Assembly (NCBI GenBank): GCA_033297205.1
Contig: MU859061.1
Location: forward strand, 434,001 to 498,000
Origin: Pseudoneurospora amorphoporcata
Lineage: Eukaryota > Ascomycota > Sordariomycetes > Sordariales > Sordariaceae
Direction of reading: 5' to 3'
Length of the DNA: 64,000 nucleotides
Shown: in pieces, positions 44,217 through 56,062 of the stretch
How the letters are laid out: each line of letters opens with the position of its first letter
How positions within the stretch are numbered: the stretch's first letter is position 1
The notes under the pieces: model-generated
Database searches by the model: none
What the model was told of the DNA's origin: nothing
Seen by the model: the letters and a program-made list of their open reading frames with translations, nothing else
Position numbers and translations under genes: made by a program

Positions 44217-47200
44217 ATTTGGCTACCTGCAGCGGCTGCTCACGTCTTTCTAAATTCCTTGGACTGCCAGCTCGCACAGACTGATTAAGGTCGGTGATGT
44301 GTCTGTCGTTGGACACGTTGCATGGGTGTTAGGTAAGGCTTGAGGCCACTTTTTTTTCTTGGGCGGCTCGGCCTGCAGGCGATGCGTCAATGTCCCCCTG
44401 CTTTTCGCGTGTCCAGGGATCCTTCAGGCTGTGATGGAGGGCCGGGGCTGGGCACGATGGGACTTGATGGGGTACCTTGTGGTTGACTGGTGGCGATGAA
44501 GAGGGAGGGACGGGAGAAGCCCGAGACTGGATATGGCAGCCCGAACCCGAAGCAAAGGAACGCCCCGACCTTTGCTTGTCTGATGTCTCTTTCTAGCGGC
44601 ACGCTCGGTACCTGTAGCGAAGAGTGAGGGGACTGTTCCGGGGGTGGGTGGGTGGCCCGACGAGACTGATGACTGGACGGGGCACTGCGGGTCCTACCCA
44701 AGGGTGCAGGGTGGTGTCTCTAGCGCGGGCTTGCCTGGAGACTCTCTGGGGCTCTGGAACCTTGCCGGCGTCCGCTGGATGGATCGCCTTACTGCAGGAC
44801 TGGTGCGGTCGTAAACAGGATGACCAACGGCCACCAAGATTTCTGGGTGTAGGTACCGCAGTAGGTAGACCGACCCTGCCGCAAGTGTATATTTCCGTGC
44901 CGCCGGATTCGACGTTTCGTCAAGTCCGTTCTCTTGCTGCTGCTGATGGCCTCCTTATGTTGTGTGTCTCTGTGTACACACGGGTCGCTGTTACACCACA
45001 CGGCGATGGGCTGGTTCTTTGGCTCTACTTGTCCGGGCCAGCGCAGGGCAGAGCAACGCGTCTTGCTCTTTGATCCCGCGGTGGGGGTATAAAGAGACAA
45101 GCAGTCTAGTGTAGATTGTATTGTGTATCGGTGATGATGCTTTCTGCCTGGTGATCGCCTCGTGGAAAAGGTAACCTGCAAAGTACGCGTCAGAAGAGCA
45201 AATCCAGTCAACTAATGAACCAATACTTGGCCGAGCGTGGGACTACGACAGTGGATTGGACTGGGATGGGTTTGTGGGGGATAGACGAGACGGGGCACAG
45301 AAGATGGAGACGGACGACTGGAGCGGCAGCGTGATCACCGGAATCCGGACTGGGGAAGTGTGGAAAATTCCAGTAGAAGCTAGGACCGGGAAGGTTGGGA
45401 TGGATGTTGGGAGTTCAACGCCCCTCCTTGGACTGCCGCGTTCTTGAGGGGCCAACAAGCAGCAACAGCAACAACAGCAGCAAGCACCTCACAGCACCTC
45501 ATGGCGCTCACGTAAAAGACGGGATGACTGTGGTGTTGCCTGTGTGTGTGGTGGTGATGCGCGCAATGACGGGATGCAGTGCGCGCATGGCAACATGGCA
45601 GCAGCAAGGCAAAGGCAGAGTCCGTCTGGCTGCCCGTGCTGGTCTGGCTCCTTCACTAGACTCCATAGTCTCTAGTGTAGTTTCTCACGATGTGTAGTAC
45701 GTACCAGTTGCGATATCAAGAGATGAGTGGTCTGTATGGCCCCGTTGCTTCACGCTTCGCGTAGAGTACAAAAACGGGTTTCTGCTTTGTCCTGGACGGG
45801 GTTGTCGGACGGCGTGTGTATCCACGTCGAATGAAGGGGGTTGTGTTGTTTGACTGGGGCGCGTCGACGGTAGGGTACCTCTTGGGTTAGGGTGTCGAGA
45901 TACAATTGATAGAGTGAATGGATAGGTATGAAAGTGGAAGATAATCCGGGTGGTGTCTGAGTTGGCCAATATGGACGTGTGAATGTCAAGGTAGAGGTAT
46001 GTAGTTGCAGTACTGGGCGTCTGTCGTTGTCGTTTCGTTCCGTGTCTGAGATGTATGGAGACACAAAACCTAAGACAAGCCGCGGGACTCGTGGGGTTGG
46101 TTGTCGCCGTATCAGTGTCAGCTCGTTGACAGCTCTTTCCTTCTGCGGTCTCTACCAAAACATTCCATTGCACTAACAATTTAACAAAAAGAAGGAAATC
46201 GGGTGAAGCGGGCCCCATCCGAATCATGCGCCGCAATCCATCCCGGATAGGCATAGTTACGTTGTAATGTTCCAGCGATTTAGCGAGCATCCCGGCTTCG
46301 CCAGCACAACGTCGGATTTGCAGAACGACAACAATACCACCACCACCACCAACAACAGCCACAATCACTCCATCTGCATTGCCCCTGATATCGATTGACA
46401 ACGGCACATAAAAACACCCAACTGATACCTCTTGTTGTGACGTTTGCTTGGGCATACCTATGCCCTGCTTGTTGGCATCAAACTGTTTGCCTATTCTGAT
46501 ACCCCGTTTAGACATCTACAACTCTTTGTCAAATCATCAGAAACTGACGCTTTCGTCGATACATGGAAATGCAGAGGTTTCAAACTGTTCCCCTCACCCC
46601 ACCCCGATGTCCTTGCTGCGATCCTAAACCCACCTCTTCCACCTCAAACGATGGATATCATCAGTGCCCATGACGACTAGTCACCCGACTGCTACTCCTC
46701 GCCCTATATCTGATATCCGTGGACCGACAAGAGCGGTGAAGTGCATCGTCCGTGACCTCCTCAAAGGGTTGCATGCTTGCGACTATTAGCAAAGATAATG
46801 CGCAGCGCAATAGTTTTACTCATCAGCAACAAAAAGCAACAGTTGAGCATCTGTCGACAATGATGTCGAACGTCGACACCATTCCAGATATGATATCTTG
46901 GCGAAACATCAACCCCAACTTCAGGGCGACGAATGCCTGGAAGGTGGGTGGAGACGGCCTCTGATTCGACAATGGCTGTGACATATCAACACCATCTTCA
47001 ACCCAAACAACAGGAACGAGAGAAGGCTGAACGAATCCAGAAGCCCAATGCATGCCATGAAATCTAACCACGGCTTTTGGGCCGAAAGAGAGGCTGGGGG
47101 TCTTTTGTTGTTGGGGGTCCAAAAAGGAGATCCCAAAGGAAATTACCTCTCTTGATATGCCCGCCCCCTTCTTCGTTTCCCGCCCAGGATGCGGGTAACC

Positions 47201-48579
47201 ATTCACACGCCATTCACCGTTCACCATTCACCATCCCCCAGCCCCAGACACGAGGCTGGGACAACTTCAAAGGCCAACCTCAGTGGTTGTCACAAAGCCA
47301 GTTCTTCGCCAATGATCGATTTTAGATGCAAGTTCGACAGCCTCATTGGCAGATATTCCGGAGATTAAGTGAGAAAATCCCCTGTTGGCTCACAAAGCTA
47401 TCACGGTCACGAGCGTATCCTCCTTGGAAAGTAGTGTAAAGCACCCCTCACTCACTCGCAAAGTCCAGGAAAAGTTGGGGTTGGCTAACAGTAGCCCTTT
47501 GAAACCCGAGTTTCATGATCTGCTGCTGTACGACTGGACCGGACGTTCAACAAGCATCCAAGCTAGGTAACCGGCTTACTTACATCTGGAGCCATCCATA
47601 AAGCGAACATGACGCCGTCTTCCCGCCCGCCGACGGCAAGTCCGTCATGCATCGTTTTTTTTTTTTTTTTTTTTTTTTTTGCTTTTTTGCCCGTCCGTCC
47701 GTCCGCCCGTCATCTCAGACAACCTTCTACGCAGTAGCCCATCGCCGGTCTACTTGCTTCGCTTTGCTTTGCTTGCTCGCGGGTTCCAGTCCAATCGAAG
47801 CCCAACCAGCCAACCGCATGTGCTGGCTGGGGTTGGGGGAACGGAAGTCTGGATTTTGGCCTCCCGGTTGGGTGGGCACTGAGACGCGCCCCTTTTGCCG
47901 CTAGGCTGCAGTGAGCCTCCTTGGGAGTCCAGTATTCTAGGTAGGTACCAGCATGCCAAAGATGGGTGGACAACTCATCAACCACACCACCACCACCATT
48001 ATCATATCTAGGATCTAAAGCACACCACAAAAGGCACAAATATGCCGTGACAACTGTCAACCCGATCGTTTATGCCTTGCGCGTAAAATTGGAAGAGGAT
48101 GACGACCTGAAAGCTTCTTTTGGTTATTCCATTTCCGGAGAAAGGTTTCCACATCATAATCGGTCCTGCTGAGATGTCGACCGCCCCTTGACAACCCTCA
48201 ACATCGACATGATCCATGACATGATTCTAAGCACTGTCTGTCGGTTTCGCGGTGCTGAAATAGAACAAAAACACTCTAATACGACGTCATCGCTCTTCGA
48301 TCATCATCGCCATCAAGATGCCGAACCTTGCCCCCTCCCTCGATGAACACGTCAACAGCCGACCATCCTTGGTGACATGGCATCTGTTTTTATCCACTTG
48401 GTCGAACCTTTCACTTTGCTTCATTCGGGCTGTTACTCCTCTTCACTATGACAAATCCGTCGTAAAATGGTGTCGGGGTATTGTATCCGTACCTACACTA
48501 TACCTGTCTGAATCTTTTCATTCTCTCTGTCCTCCCCCCCTTGCTATCTTCTTCCAACATGCCCTATCTCTTCGTGTCC
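44217..48579. other. Long intergenic region upstream of HAP3
   Basis: 4.4 kb. It must hold the HAP3 promoter and leader (pyrimidine and CA/GT-rich parts at 44300-45700) and the 3' end of prefoldin 2. There is a T26 run at 47655-47680 and (gtcc)n just after it. The longest frame (45685-46515 minus) has no protein-like pattern. I recognise no gene or RNA. Confidence 0.45.
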
Positions 48580-49492
48580 TCATGACTGAACAACCTGGAC
48601 GTTGTTCTTCTTCTGTATAGTTAATTACTCGTCAGTTGACTATTCCCATTTGATTCAAACCTTGAAGCAAAAGAAATCAAGGACACATACCTTCCACTTA
48701 TCAAGCTCCTCCTGCTTACTCTGGTACTGCTTGACCAAGTCGTTCAGGACCTTCTTCAAACCCTCGGCGTTGGTCTTCAAAGCGGGGACCACGTCCTGCA
48801 CCGTCCTCTCCACCAGGACGCCATTGATCATGCGGAAGCACTTGCGGTCTGCCGGGAGGGGATCCAAGGTTTCGAGGACGAGTCTATTTTCGGTTGTCAG
48901 TTCAGTTCAGCTCACAGATCGGAGTTCACTCAAGGTCAGATCAGATCTTCCAAGGCAAGGTAAGGTACGGGTCGGATGAGGCGTCATAGAGAGATGGGAT
49001 GGGGAAAGGGGCGGTGTGACCAAGCATAAGAAAGAAAGAGGCAAGGATACAACAGATACGAGATGGATAATGATGAAAGGAAAGAAAGGTACAGAAGAAA
49101 CAGGAAACACCACCACCACCATTCCACAGTAAAGCGGTGTGATAACCTGTATGAAATCCCAAAACAAGAAGAAGAAGAAGCAAGGGGCCAAAACATAATC
49201 GATGAGATGAGTGAGGAGTTCACACCATCACCATAAGCTAAATGTCCCAAGACCGCCAAGATCGAGATGCTTACTTATGCTCCTCAGCCTCCTGCTCAAC
49301 ATCACCAATCTTCTGGGCAATTTGTTGCAGAGTGTTCTTGTAAGTGGTGTACTGAAGCTGAAGGTCTGTTCGGTTTGTTAGCTTGCCTGCTTGCCTCTAT
49401 CGACAAGGATGCCCCTCATCTTCCTCAGATGCCGGGGACAAAAAGACTGACGCACCTTGCTGCTTCTTCGCAGCTGCTTGTTGTTGAGCCAT
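48580..49492 (-). CDS. Prefoldin subunit 2
   Basis: Four exons (49492-49456, 49365-49275, 48883-48691, 48612-48580) encode 117 aa, including first and last coding exons of only 37 and 33 nt. Start MAQQQAAAKKQQ, then DLQLQYTTYKNTLQQIAQKI and GDVEQEAEEHK, LVLETLDP, RKCFRMINGVLVERTVQDVV and PALKTNAEGLKKVLNDLVKQ, ending KKNNVQVVQS. Two coiled-coil helices flank a small beta hairpin, the beta-type prefoldin fold. The hexameric prefoldin complex passes unfolded actin and tubulin to the CCT chaperonin. Introns are 90, 391 and 78 nt. It is divergent from the CMC2-like gene, 425 bp between starts. Confidence 0.92.
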
Positions 49493-49917
49493 GATGAATC
49501 GATAGGTATGTCTGATATGATCACAACTCCGTTTTCAAGGCCGAGTGTAGGATGTTCAGTGAGAGGTTCTCGTCGTCAAGATTAAACAGGCGGGGAGATG
49601 CTGGGTAGATAGTGGACGGTTCAATTGGTGAAAGACAGGCCAAAAAATATTAGTGCTCAGGCCCTGGAAGTGTTGAAAACCGTTGGAGGGGCAATCACAG
49701 GCTCTCTTTGGGCCCAAAGTATGGAAACTTTGGTTGGTCAAAGCTTCCACCCGACAACCACTTCCACTTCGTTAGCTCCGGTCCAGGCCTGCCGCGCTTT
49801 TTGTCGTCTTCCGTCACGAATTCGCAAACAGATCTCCAGTTTTGCGACAGCACCGCACGACTTGGTCTCATTAGCCGCTTGTTTCCTCCGCGACAGCTCT
49901 CAAAACCTCCGGTCAAA
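49493..49917. promoter_or_regulatory. Divergent promoter region of prefoldin 2 and CMC2
   Basis: 425 bp between the two start codons. No specific site recognised. Confidence 0.55.
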
Positions 49918-50376
49918 ATGCATCCTCACTTGCATACCAAGGACAATGCTGGTACGTCGTTTTCTTCTTCTTCTTCTTTTTCTTGCAGTCACCCAACCCT
50001 CTCTCTCTTCATACCTTCTCCAACTGCCCTCCAGCCCCTCTTCCCGGGCTTGAATCCTCCCACTACCAGCCCACCAACCGAACCAAGCACCCTTCCTCCC
50101 CGCCCCTCCTTCCTCTGCAGACTGACTGACCGAACCTAACAACTAACCTTCTCCCCGAGTATTATAGCCTGCCACGACATCATGATCGCCTTCGAAGAAT
50201 GCCACGCCCGCGGCTTCCTCTGGAAGTCCATGGGCATGTGCAACGACCTCAAGGAGCAGCTGTCGTCGTGCTTGCGCGCTGAGCGCTTCAAGAACCAGAA
50301 GGAAAACCAGAACAAGGTGACGGACAAGAAGGCCATCATTCGGCAGAAGTGGAAGGAGATTGATGAGAACTCCTAA
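49918..50376 (+). CDS. CMC2: COX assembly mitochondrial protein 2 (twin CX9C)
   Basis: Exons 49918-49951 and 50168-50376 (216-nt intron GTACGT..TATTATAG) encode 80 aa. The start MHPHLHTKDNAACHDI and the twin CX9C motifs, C13-C23 and C36-C46, identify the CMC family. These proteins are imported into the intermembrane space through Mia40 oxidation and take part in cytochrome c oxidase biogenesis. The Lys-rich C-terminus ends KWKEIDENS. Without the short first exon the downstream frame would appear to start at an internal Met and lack the first cysteine. Confidence 0.92.
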
Positions 50377-51109
50377 ACAACCTACAATAAACAACATATA
50401 CCACGACTGAGAGACGGAAGCCGAGAGTCCCGAGCCGAGCGAGCGAGCGAAGCGATTATATCAATCAACCTATGTACGAAACCGAGAATGAGATCGCGAC
50501 CGACCGATCGATCGACCCCTTCCTTCTTTCCCCGATCGAAGCAGCGTTGTACCTCGGCCTTTCTTTTTTTACTTCGAAGAACGACGACATGGCCCGGAAG
50601 AAGTATCGTAAGCGGGGGAAGGCTGGAGGGGTGGAAGTTAGACGTGGACATGGGCGGAATACCACCAACTACATTACATGCAAACTGCAAGCGATCCGAG
50701 AGACAGACCATCAAGGCTCATCACTCACATACCCACACACACACACATACACACAATGATACCCATCAGCAACGCAAGAGCATAAGGGCGGCGCAATAAC
50801 TACTGGCATTTGGTTTATCCTGTAACATTTTTGGCTTATAGCTCATAGCACATATACTACACAAATACCAACCAACTCCCCTCTACCAGAACTTCCCTAC
50901 CTTACATACTCGTCCCAACCGAACCGTTCCAGGCCTGTTTCGAGCAAGGAAGGGGTCCGGTCCAGTCCAGTCCAGTCCGGCAGAAGTCCCGGTGCAGCCT
51001 CCTCCTCCTCCTCCTCCTCCTCCTCCTCCTCCTCCTCTTTTTACAATTAATTTGGGGGGTTTCAGTTCCCCTTCCAAGACAAGACTGTCCACCTTCTTAG
51101 GTAGGTAGA
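50377..51109. other. Convergent 3' region of CMC2 and TMEM14 with CCT repeats
   Basis: Contains (cct)n at about 50998-51037 and cacacacacatac near 50735-50755. No gene seen. Confidence 0.6.
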
Positions 51110-52004
51110 TTAGAGAGTCCTGCGGAAAGCATCACCGAAGGTATACAGGCCAAAAGCAGCAATGGCGCTGAGCATCAAGGGCACAGGCTTGCGGAGCTTG
51201 ATGGCGCGGGGGAGGGAGGCGCCGCCGAGGACGACGGAGGCGAGGAGGCCGAGCTCGACGCCGTGGGGCTGGTTTTCCTGGATGCGGTAGCCGCCGAGGC
51301 CGTCTGTTTTGTGTGAAGGCGGGCGGGCGTCAGCAACAATGCTAGATCAAGATCAAAGGCCGTTATGGTAGAAGGAGGGGAGGGGAGGTAAAGGTATGTA
51401 TGATAGGGACTGGGGAGGGAGGGTTGTAGATGTCTGGTGTAGGAAGATCGGACGGAAGCTCGGTTGAGGGAGGCGCTGGGTTCGGGAGGTAGGTAGGTAG
51501 GTAGGTAGGTAGAACGGAAGCGGTCGTGAGATTCCGTTGGGAGGGATAGTAAGAGGTAGTGTAGGTAAGGTAGTGTACGTAGGTATCGGGATTCCGGGCT
51601 GTGATGGATGTGAAGTGACGTACAGAGAAGACCGACAGCGCAGCCGGCGATGATGGAAGGCTTCGACTTGGTACGAGCGTAGCCGGCGATACCACCGGTG
51701 ACCGTCAAGGCGGAGAGGATGTAGGCGGGGAGTTCGAGACCCTGTTGAGGTTTGCGATTGCGATTGCGATTGTTAGCGGGCATGATAGATAAGGTAGCTT
51801 CAAGCATCCAAGCATCCAACGAAGCATCGATCCGATACATCCAAAGTAGCCAGCCATTTGTAAAACCTCGGGCTCCTTTCTCTCTGCCCGCCACAATGTT
51901 CCGTTCCCTTGCGCAACTGAACGACGGGGCTCGTGGGCAAATGCTGAGTGAGCTCCCGTCTTCTATCCGACGAACGTTTATTTCATCCGAACCTAACGTA
52001 CCAT
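51110..52004 (-). CDS. TMEM14/UPF0136 family small membrane protein
   Basis: Exons 52004-52002, 51741-51624 and 51303-51110 give 104 aa, the usual family length. In this model the first coding exon is just the ATG, followed at once by GTACGT, and the second starts GLELPAYILSALTVTGGIAG. YARTKSKPSIIAG, YGLGGYRIQENQPHGVELGL and ASLPRAIKLRKPVPL follow, with three to four hydrophobic helices. TMEM14 proteins are mitochondrial or ER membrane proteins; the human paralogue TMEM14C is linked to haem precursor transport. An alternative in-frame start at 51783 would add MPANNRNRNRKPQQ, which is the intron end read as protein. Confidence 0.87.
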
Positions 52005-55000
52005 TTTGATTTGCGACTGTTGCTGTGGAAACTGCAAGTGGTTGTTGTTGAAGCTTCAAAGATACTTCAGTTACAACAAGGTTCGGAAACTTACCTCTAC
52101 CAAGCAAGCTCGGGCTAGTAGCGAGCCCGAATGTCCGCGTCCCGGCCGCGATTCTTGGGGGGATGGACTCCGCTCACACGCAGTTAAGATCGGCAAGGCG
52201 GGCAGGCAAGTCGGCAAGCTGCTCTGCTCAACAAAGATGGCGATTGCTGATTTGATCGGGAGCTCGGGCCACTTTGTCATCATAAAGCTTCGAAGCAACG
52301 AAGCTTCGGGAAGAGCCGAGGATGTGTGGGTTCCATTCTTGGCCCTAACCCTGATCATGAAGCGGGAAGTACCCTAACCCTGGCTGGCTCTTGGCTATAC
52401 ATACCAAACATTGAACAGATGATGATTTCGAGAAACATTCATTTTCATCGTTCAAGGCAGGATTGAATAGGTAGACTCTCCAGTCGACGGCAGTCAGTAG
52501 TTCCACTCGATGGCTACTTTATTCCCCTATGTCGATGAGTTCTGTAACGGTATACCTATCCTGATAGGTGGTGCAATGGGCGAGTGCCGAGTTGTCCATT
52601 GGGCACCTAGTCAATGGCATGATACCTACCTGTGAGATCTCGAGCGCAACATAGAATGGACAATGGACAGTGATAGTGCCATCAGTCAGGTCATCAGATC
52701 CATATAGCACCGGAAGTTCCCCGAGAGGCTATGCTATTCGTCACACAAGTTCAGAAGAGCTTAAACAACAACCCTATATAAAGTGCGGATCTAAGCCCAG
52801 TCCGTAGAGGTATGGAAGTCGTGCCTTAATACCGTTAAAGCTTATGCGTTGTCATCGGTGCTCGAACAAGCGTGGAAGAGGCACAGAAGACTTAGCTTGC
52901 GGCGCAAGGGTTAGATGGGCTCAATCAAGTGTTCGGCGATACTTCCCTAGTGTTGTCAGGATGGTGAGACCGTGAGATGGTGTGACCTTGGGACAGCAAA
53001 GTGGGAGTCTAGAATGTAGGCTTGGGGTCGGAAAGCTTGTGCGATGCTAAGCTTGTATCGTGGGTGACAGACATCTTGGGATGTGCCGACGGTGTTAGAT
53101 AGGGCTGGGCCCAGCTGGGGTGCGGAACGACCATCATGAATGTCCCAATGGTTGGCTAGTGTAGGTAACATGGATGAAGACATACAGTCCAATACTGGTC
53201 TGCTTGTTAGCTCTAGACCTTGGGTCAACTCCCTTAGGTGGTTTATATCTAATCGACTCGTTTCATTCCATGACTAAAGCGTAATCTTCCCTTGAAGAAG
53301 CTATCTCAGAACTTCAACATGTCATATTGAATCTTGTTGATGCCTGTCCAATCCGTACCTAAATAGCTATTACAAAGTTTCTTTGTGGGGTTTGGGACAG
53401 CTCGGGATAGATCTCGTTCAGTATGCTTCGAGTACTAAGCTACCAAACCAACCAGCATCAGGTTGTATTCGGGAATTTGGTACATAGGTGGTGTCAATCA
53501 GAAGATCTTCAACTTTCAAGTGTGGGGGATGCTCAGACTGGTGATGATCTTTCAAATTACAGTAGTTTACCGGGTACTAACACCGGAGATACTCCAGCGG
53601 CATGGTAATATCGGCGTCTGGAACCATCCACTGAAGACCGTGGTCCATAACGGTTCCTGGTTATTGTCCGTTATGTGTCAAAAGTCCTGATAGCTGCTCC
53701 TCTGGTCAGTGTAACAACCCGGCTCGTGATAGTATGCTGATGTCAGTCGGCAGCCGAACGATGAAAAGAACACGACGTTGGAAGTGAATCATTGAGATCC
53801 CGGAGGAGAGTTGCATCGTGGGAAAGGCTCCGCAGAGCGGAGTGGAAGCCGGCGTGGCGTGGCAGTGCAAGCCGTCCGGAGGTTGCACGGCATCAAACCT
53901 ACAAACTAAACGACCCCAACCACCAGAAGGAATCTTGAAATTTAAAAGACACTGGTGAGTCAAACTGAATGGAATGTTTGTGATCCTTCTGTTGACATAG
54001 TGGAGTGTGAGAAAGTGCTGACCGCATCAATGAAAGGTCCTCGGGTGATCGGCCAGGGATTTGGGTTCAACGGTCGGTCAGAACTTTTTGACATGAGTGG
54101 TAGTATCAAAGTGACAGGCGAATCGGGATGGTTCAATATCGGTTGTGTGAAACTGAAGAGGAAGTGACTGGAGGATGTCCAAAGAGATCTGATCATGGCT
54201 TCGACTTCCATGCTTCCTTCCGTGCTTATGGGTTGCATATATCATTGTGATGACGGGAAGGATGATGTAAAGTCGCAAGGCACAATGGAATCCAAGCCAC
54301 TGGTTTAATGGGATGGCCCGGGTGATGATGATGTCGGGTTGGTGGTTTGCAAATGGTTCGCGCGGGGCAGTGCAAGATGCCTTGTCCAAGGCGGGGTCAG
54401 CACGCCGTTAAGGCTCAAGTTGTGGTCGGGCAGGTGGGGTACCTTCCATTATCTGGGGGATCCTGCCAGGGGATAGTCCCTTCTGTTTCTGTCAGTGGTT
54501 CCCTCTTCCATTTTTCTCTGCAACCGAATGCCCGTGACCTTCATTTTGTTTCTTCTGTGACTGGATTCAACCGGCTTAGGTTTCTCGTGGTCGCCTTGAA
54601 TTGCTGCAATACAACCCAACGACCTTTTGGTCAATTGACGCTGTTCAGCCTGCTGCTCTGCCCGAGTCTGCCCTTTTCAAAATGTTGCTTCGCCTCAATT
54701 CGCGATCCACTCACCGACTTCAACCACCACATCGAGTGGACGCACCATGGATGTTGCGATATTGGTGAGACCGTGCCGGCTTCGGGATTTCTTCTACTGT
54801 CTTGGGTTGTGATGATATCGACTTGATCCAGGTTCGTTTGTCTCACCGGCCGGTATGCCTTCCTCTTGTCATCATGATGACCCTCATTGAGCCTTGGACC
54901 ATCTGGACCATGGACCTCTACAGGTGCTCTCACAGTGTGTTCATGGAGGGTGAAAGTCCGACAAGCCGATTGCTTCAAGTTGGCTGCATATCCAGGCCTA

Positions 55001-56062
55001 ATCAGTCAATATTTGACAGGGGCTTGAGGGTACACAAGGACAACACACTCAACACCCACCACCGACCGGGCTCTGGTCCGGAAGCCAAATCCAGATGGCA
55101 TGAAGCCACGATGAGGCAGAACGAGCACTGCTCCATGTGGCTGGAATACCATGAGATTATCACAGAGTCCGTCAACTCCAGGTCCCGATTGAGAGACATC
55201 GAGAACATGACTTCATACTCGGGATATTGGCTTGTGGTTTTAGCATCACATCCTTCCCGAAAGGGCCTACACCATCACTATCGACCCCAGGCAACCACGG
55301 CAACCTAGAACCAGGACTCCCATCGTCGGCTACCTCACCTCGAATATCCAGTACACTTGACTGATGAAACCCTAGAGACTATCGGTGACCTTCAAATCAT
55401 GGCGAATCCATATAATGATAACTCAAAGATTTCACAGTTCGACAGAGTTTAAACCCTGGGGTGTTGCGGATACACGGCTAGACCACCAAACTGCGGTACC
55501 ACACACTATTTCGAACCCCTGCTCACATCACCCAACATCAAAAGCCTCTAAGCGCTTACGGCCAGTCGGCCACAGACCGGGCTCGAAAGCGCAGCTTTCT
55601 CTGCGCCTCGCCCCCATCCTCTAGGCCGGTGTTGCTCAAGCTTTGCTTCCTGTTCTCCTCTTCCCGAAAGTTTTCTCTTGGAATCGCTTCATATCCAGCT
55701 TCTATCACACGTGTGAAAGGGGAAAAATTGCAAAACATTTTAACCTCAGTCAGGGTCCATGTGGAGAAGCGTCCACCACGACGACGATCATTCAGCCAAT
55801 CCAACATCACCATCACTCTCTCTTCAGAACCCCGCGCAGCCGCAAACCGCAGCCGCAATTCGCTCTCCTCCTCCTCATCCTCCTCTGAGGTTTGCCTACG
55901 CAGATATACCATGATTGCCGCCTGATCGCCTACTTCGGGACCTGACCGCGCACCGCCCATTCAGCCAACATTCTCGGCGTCATAACATCACTTCTTGATA
56001 TATACACACTCAGACTCAGGGAGCCACTCTCTTAAGGGCCCCCACCCCTCCCCTCCTTCAAC
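52005..56062. other. Intergenic region between TMEM14 and the C2H2 gene
   Basis: 4 kb without a recognised gene. Short frames around 53955-54389, 54802-55308 and 55556-55960 have no known motif. The last of these lies on the antisense strand of the likely C2H2 promoter and leader. No repeat family of the accessory region is visible here. Confidence 0.45.

Noticed and set aside
45685..46515. 276-aa minus-strand ORF
   Set aside because: Composition and pattern look random, no motif; it overlaps GT/CA-rich leader-like DNA upstream of HAP3.
55556..55960. 134-aa minus-strand ORF upstream of the C2H2 gene
   Set aside because: Lies antisense to the probable C2H2 leader; Glu/Arg-rich translation of simple sequence, no recognised motif.
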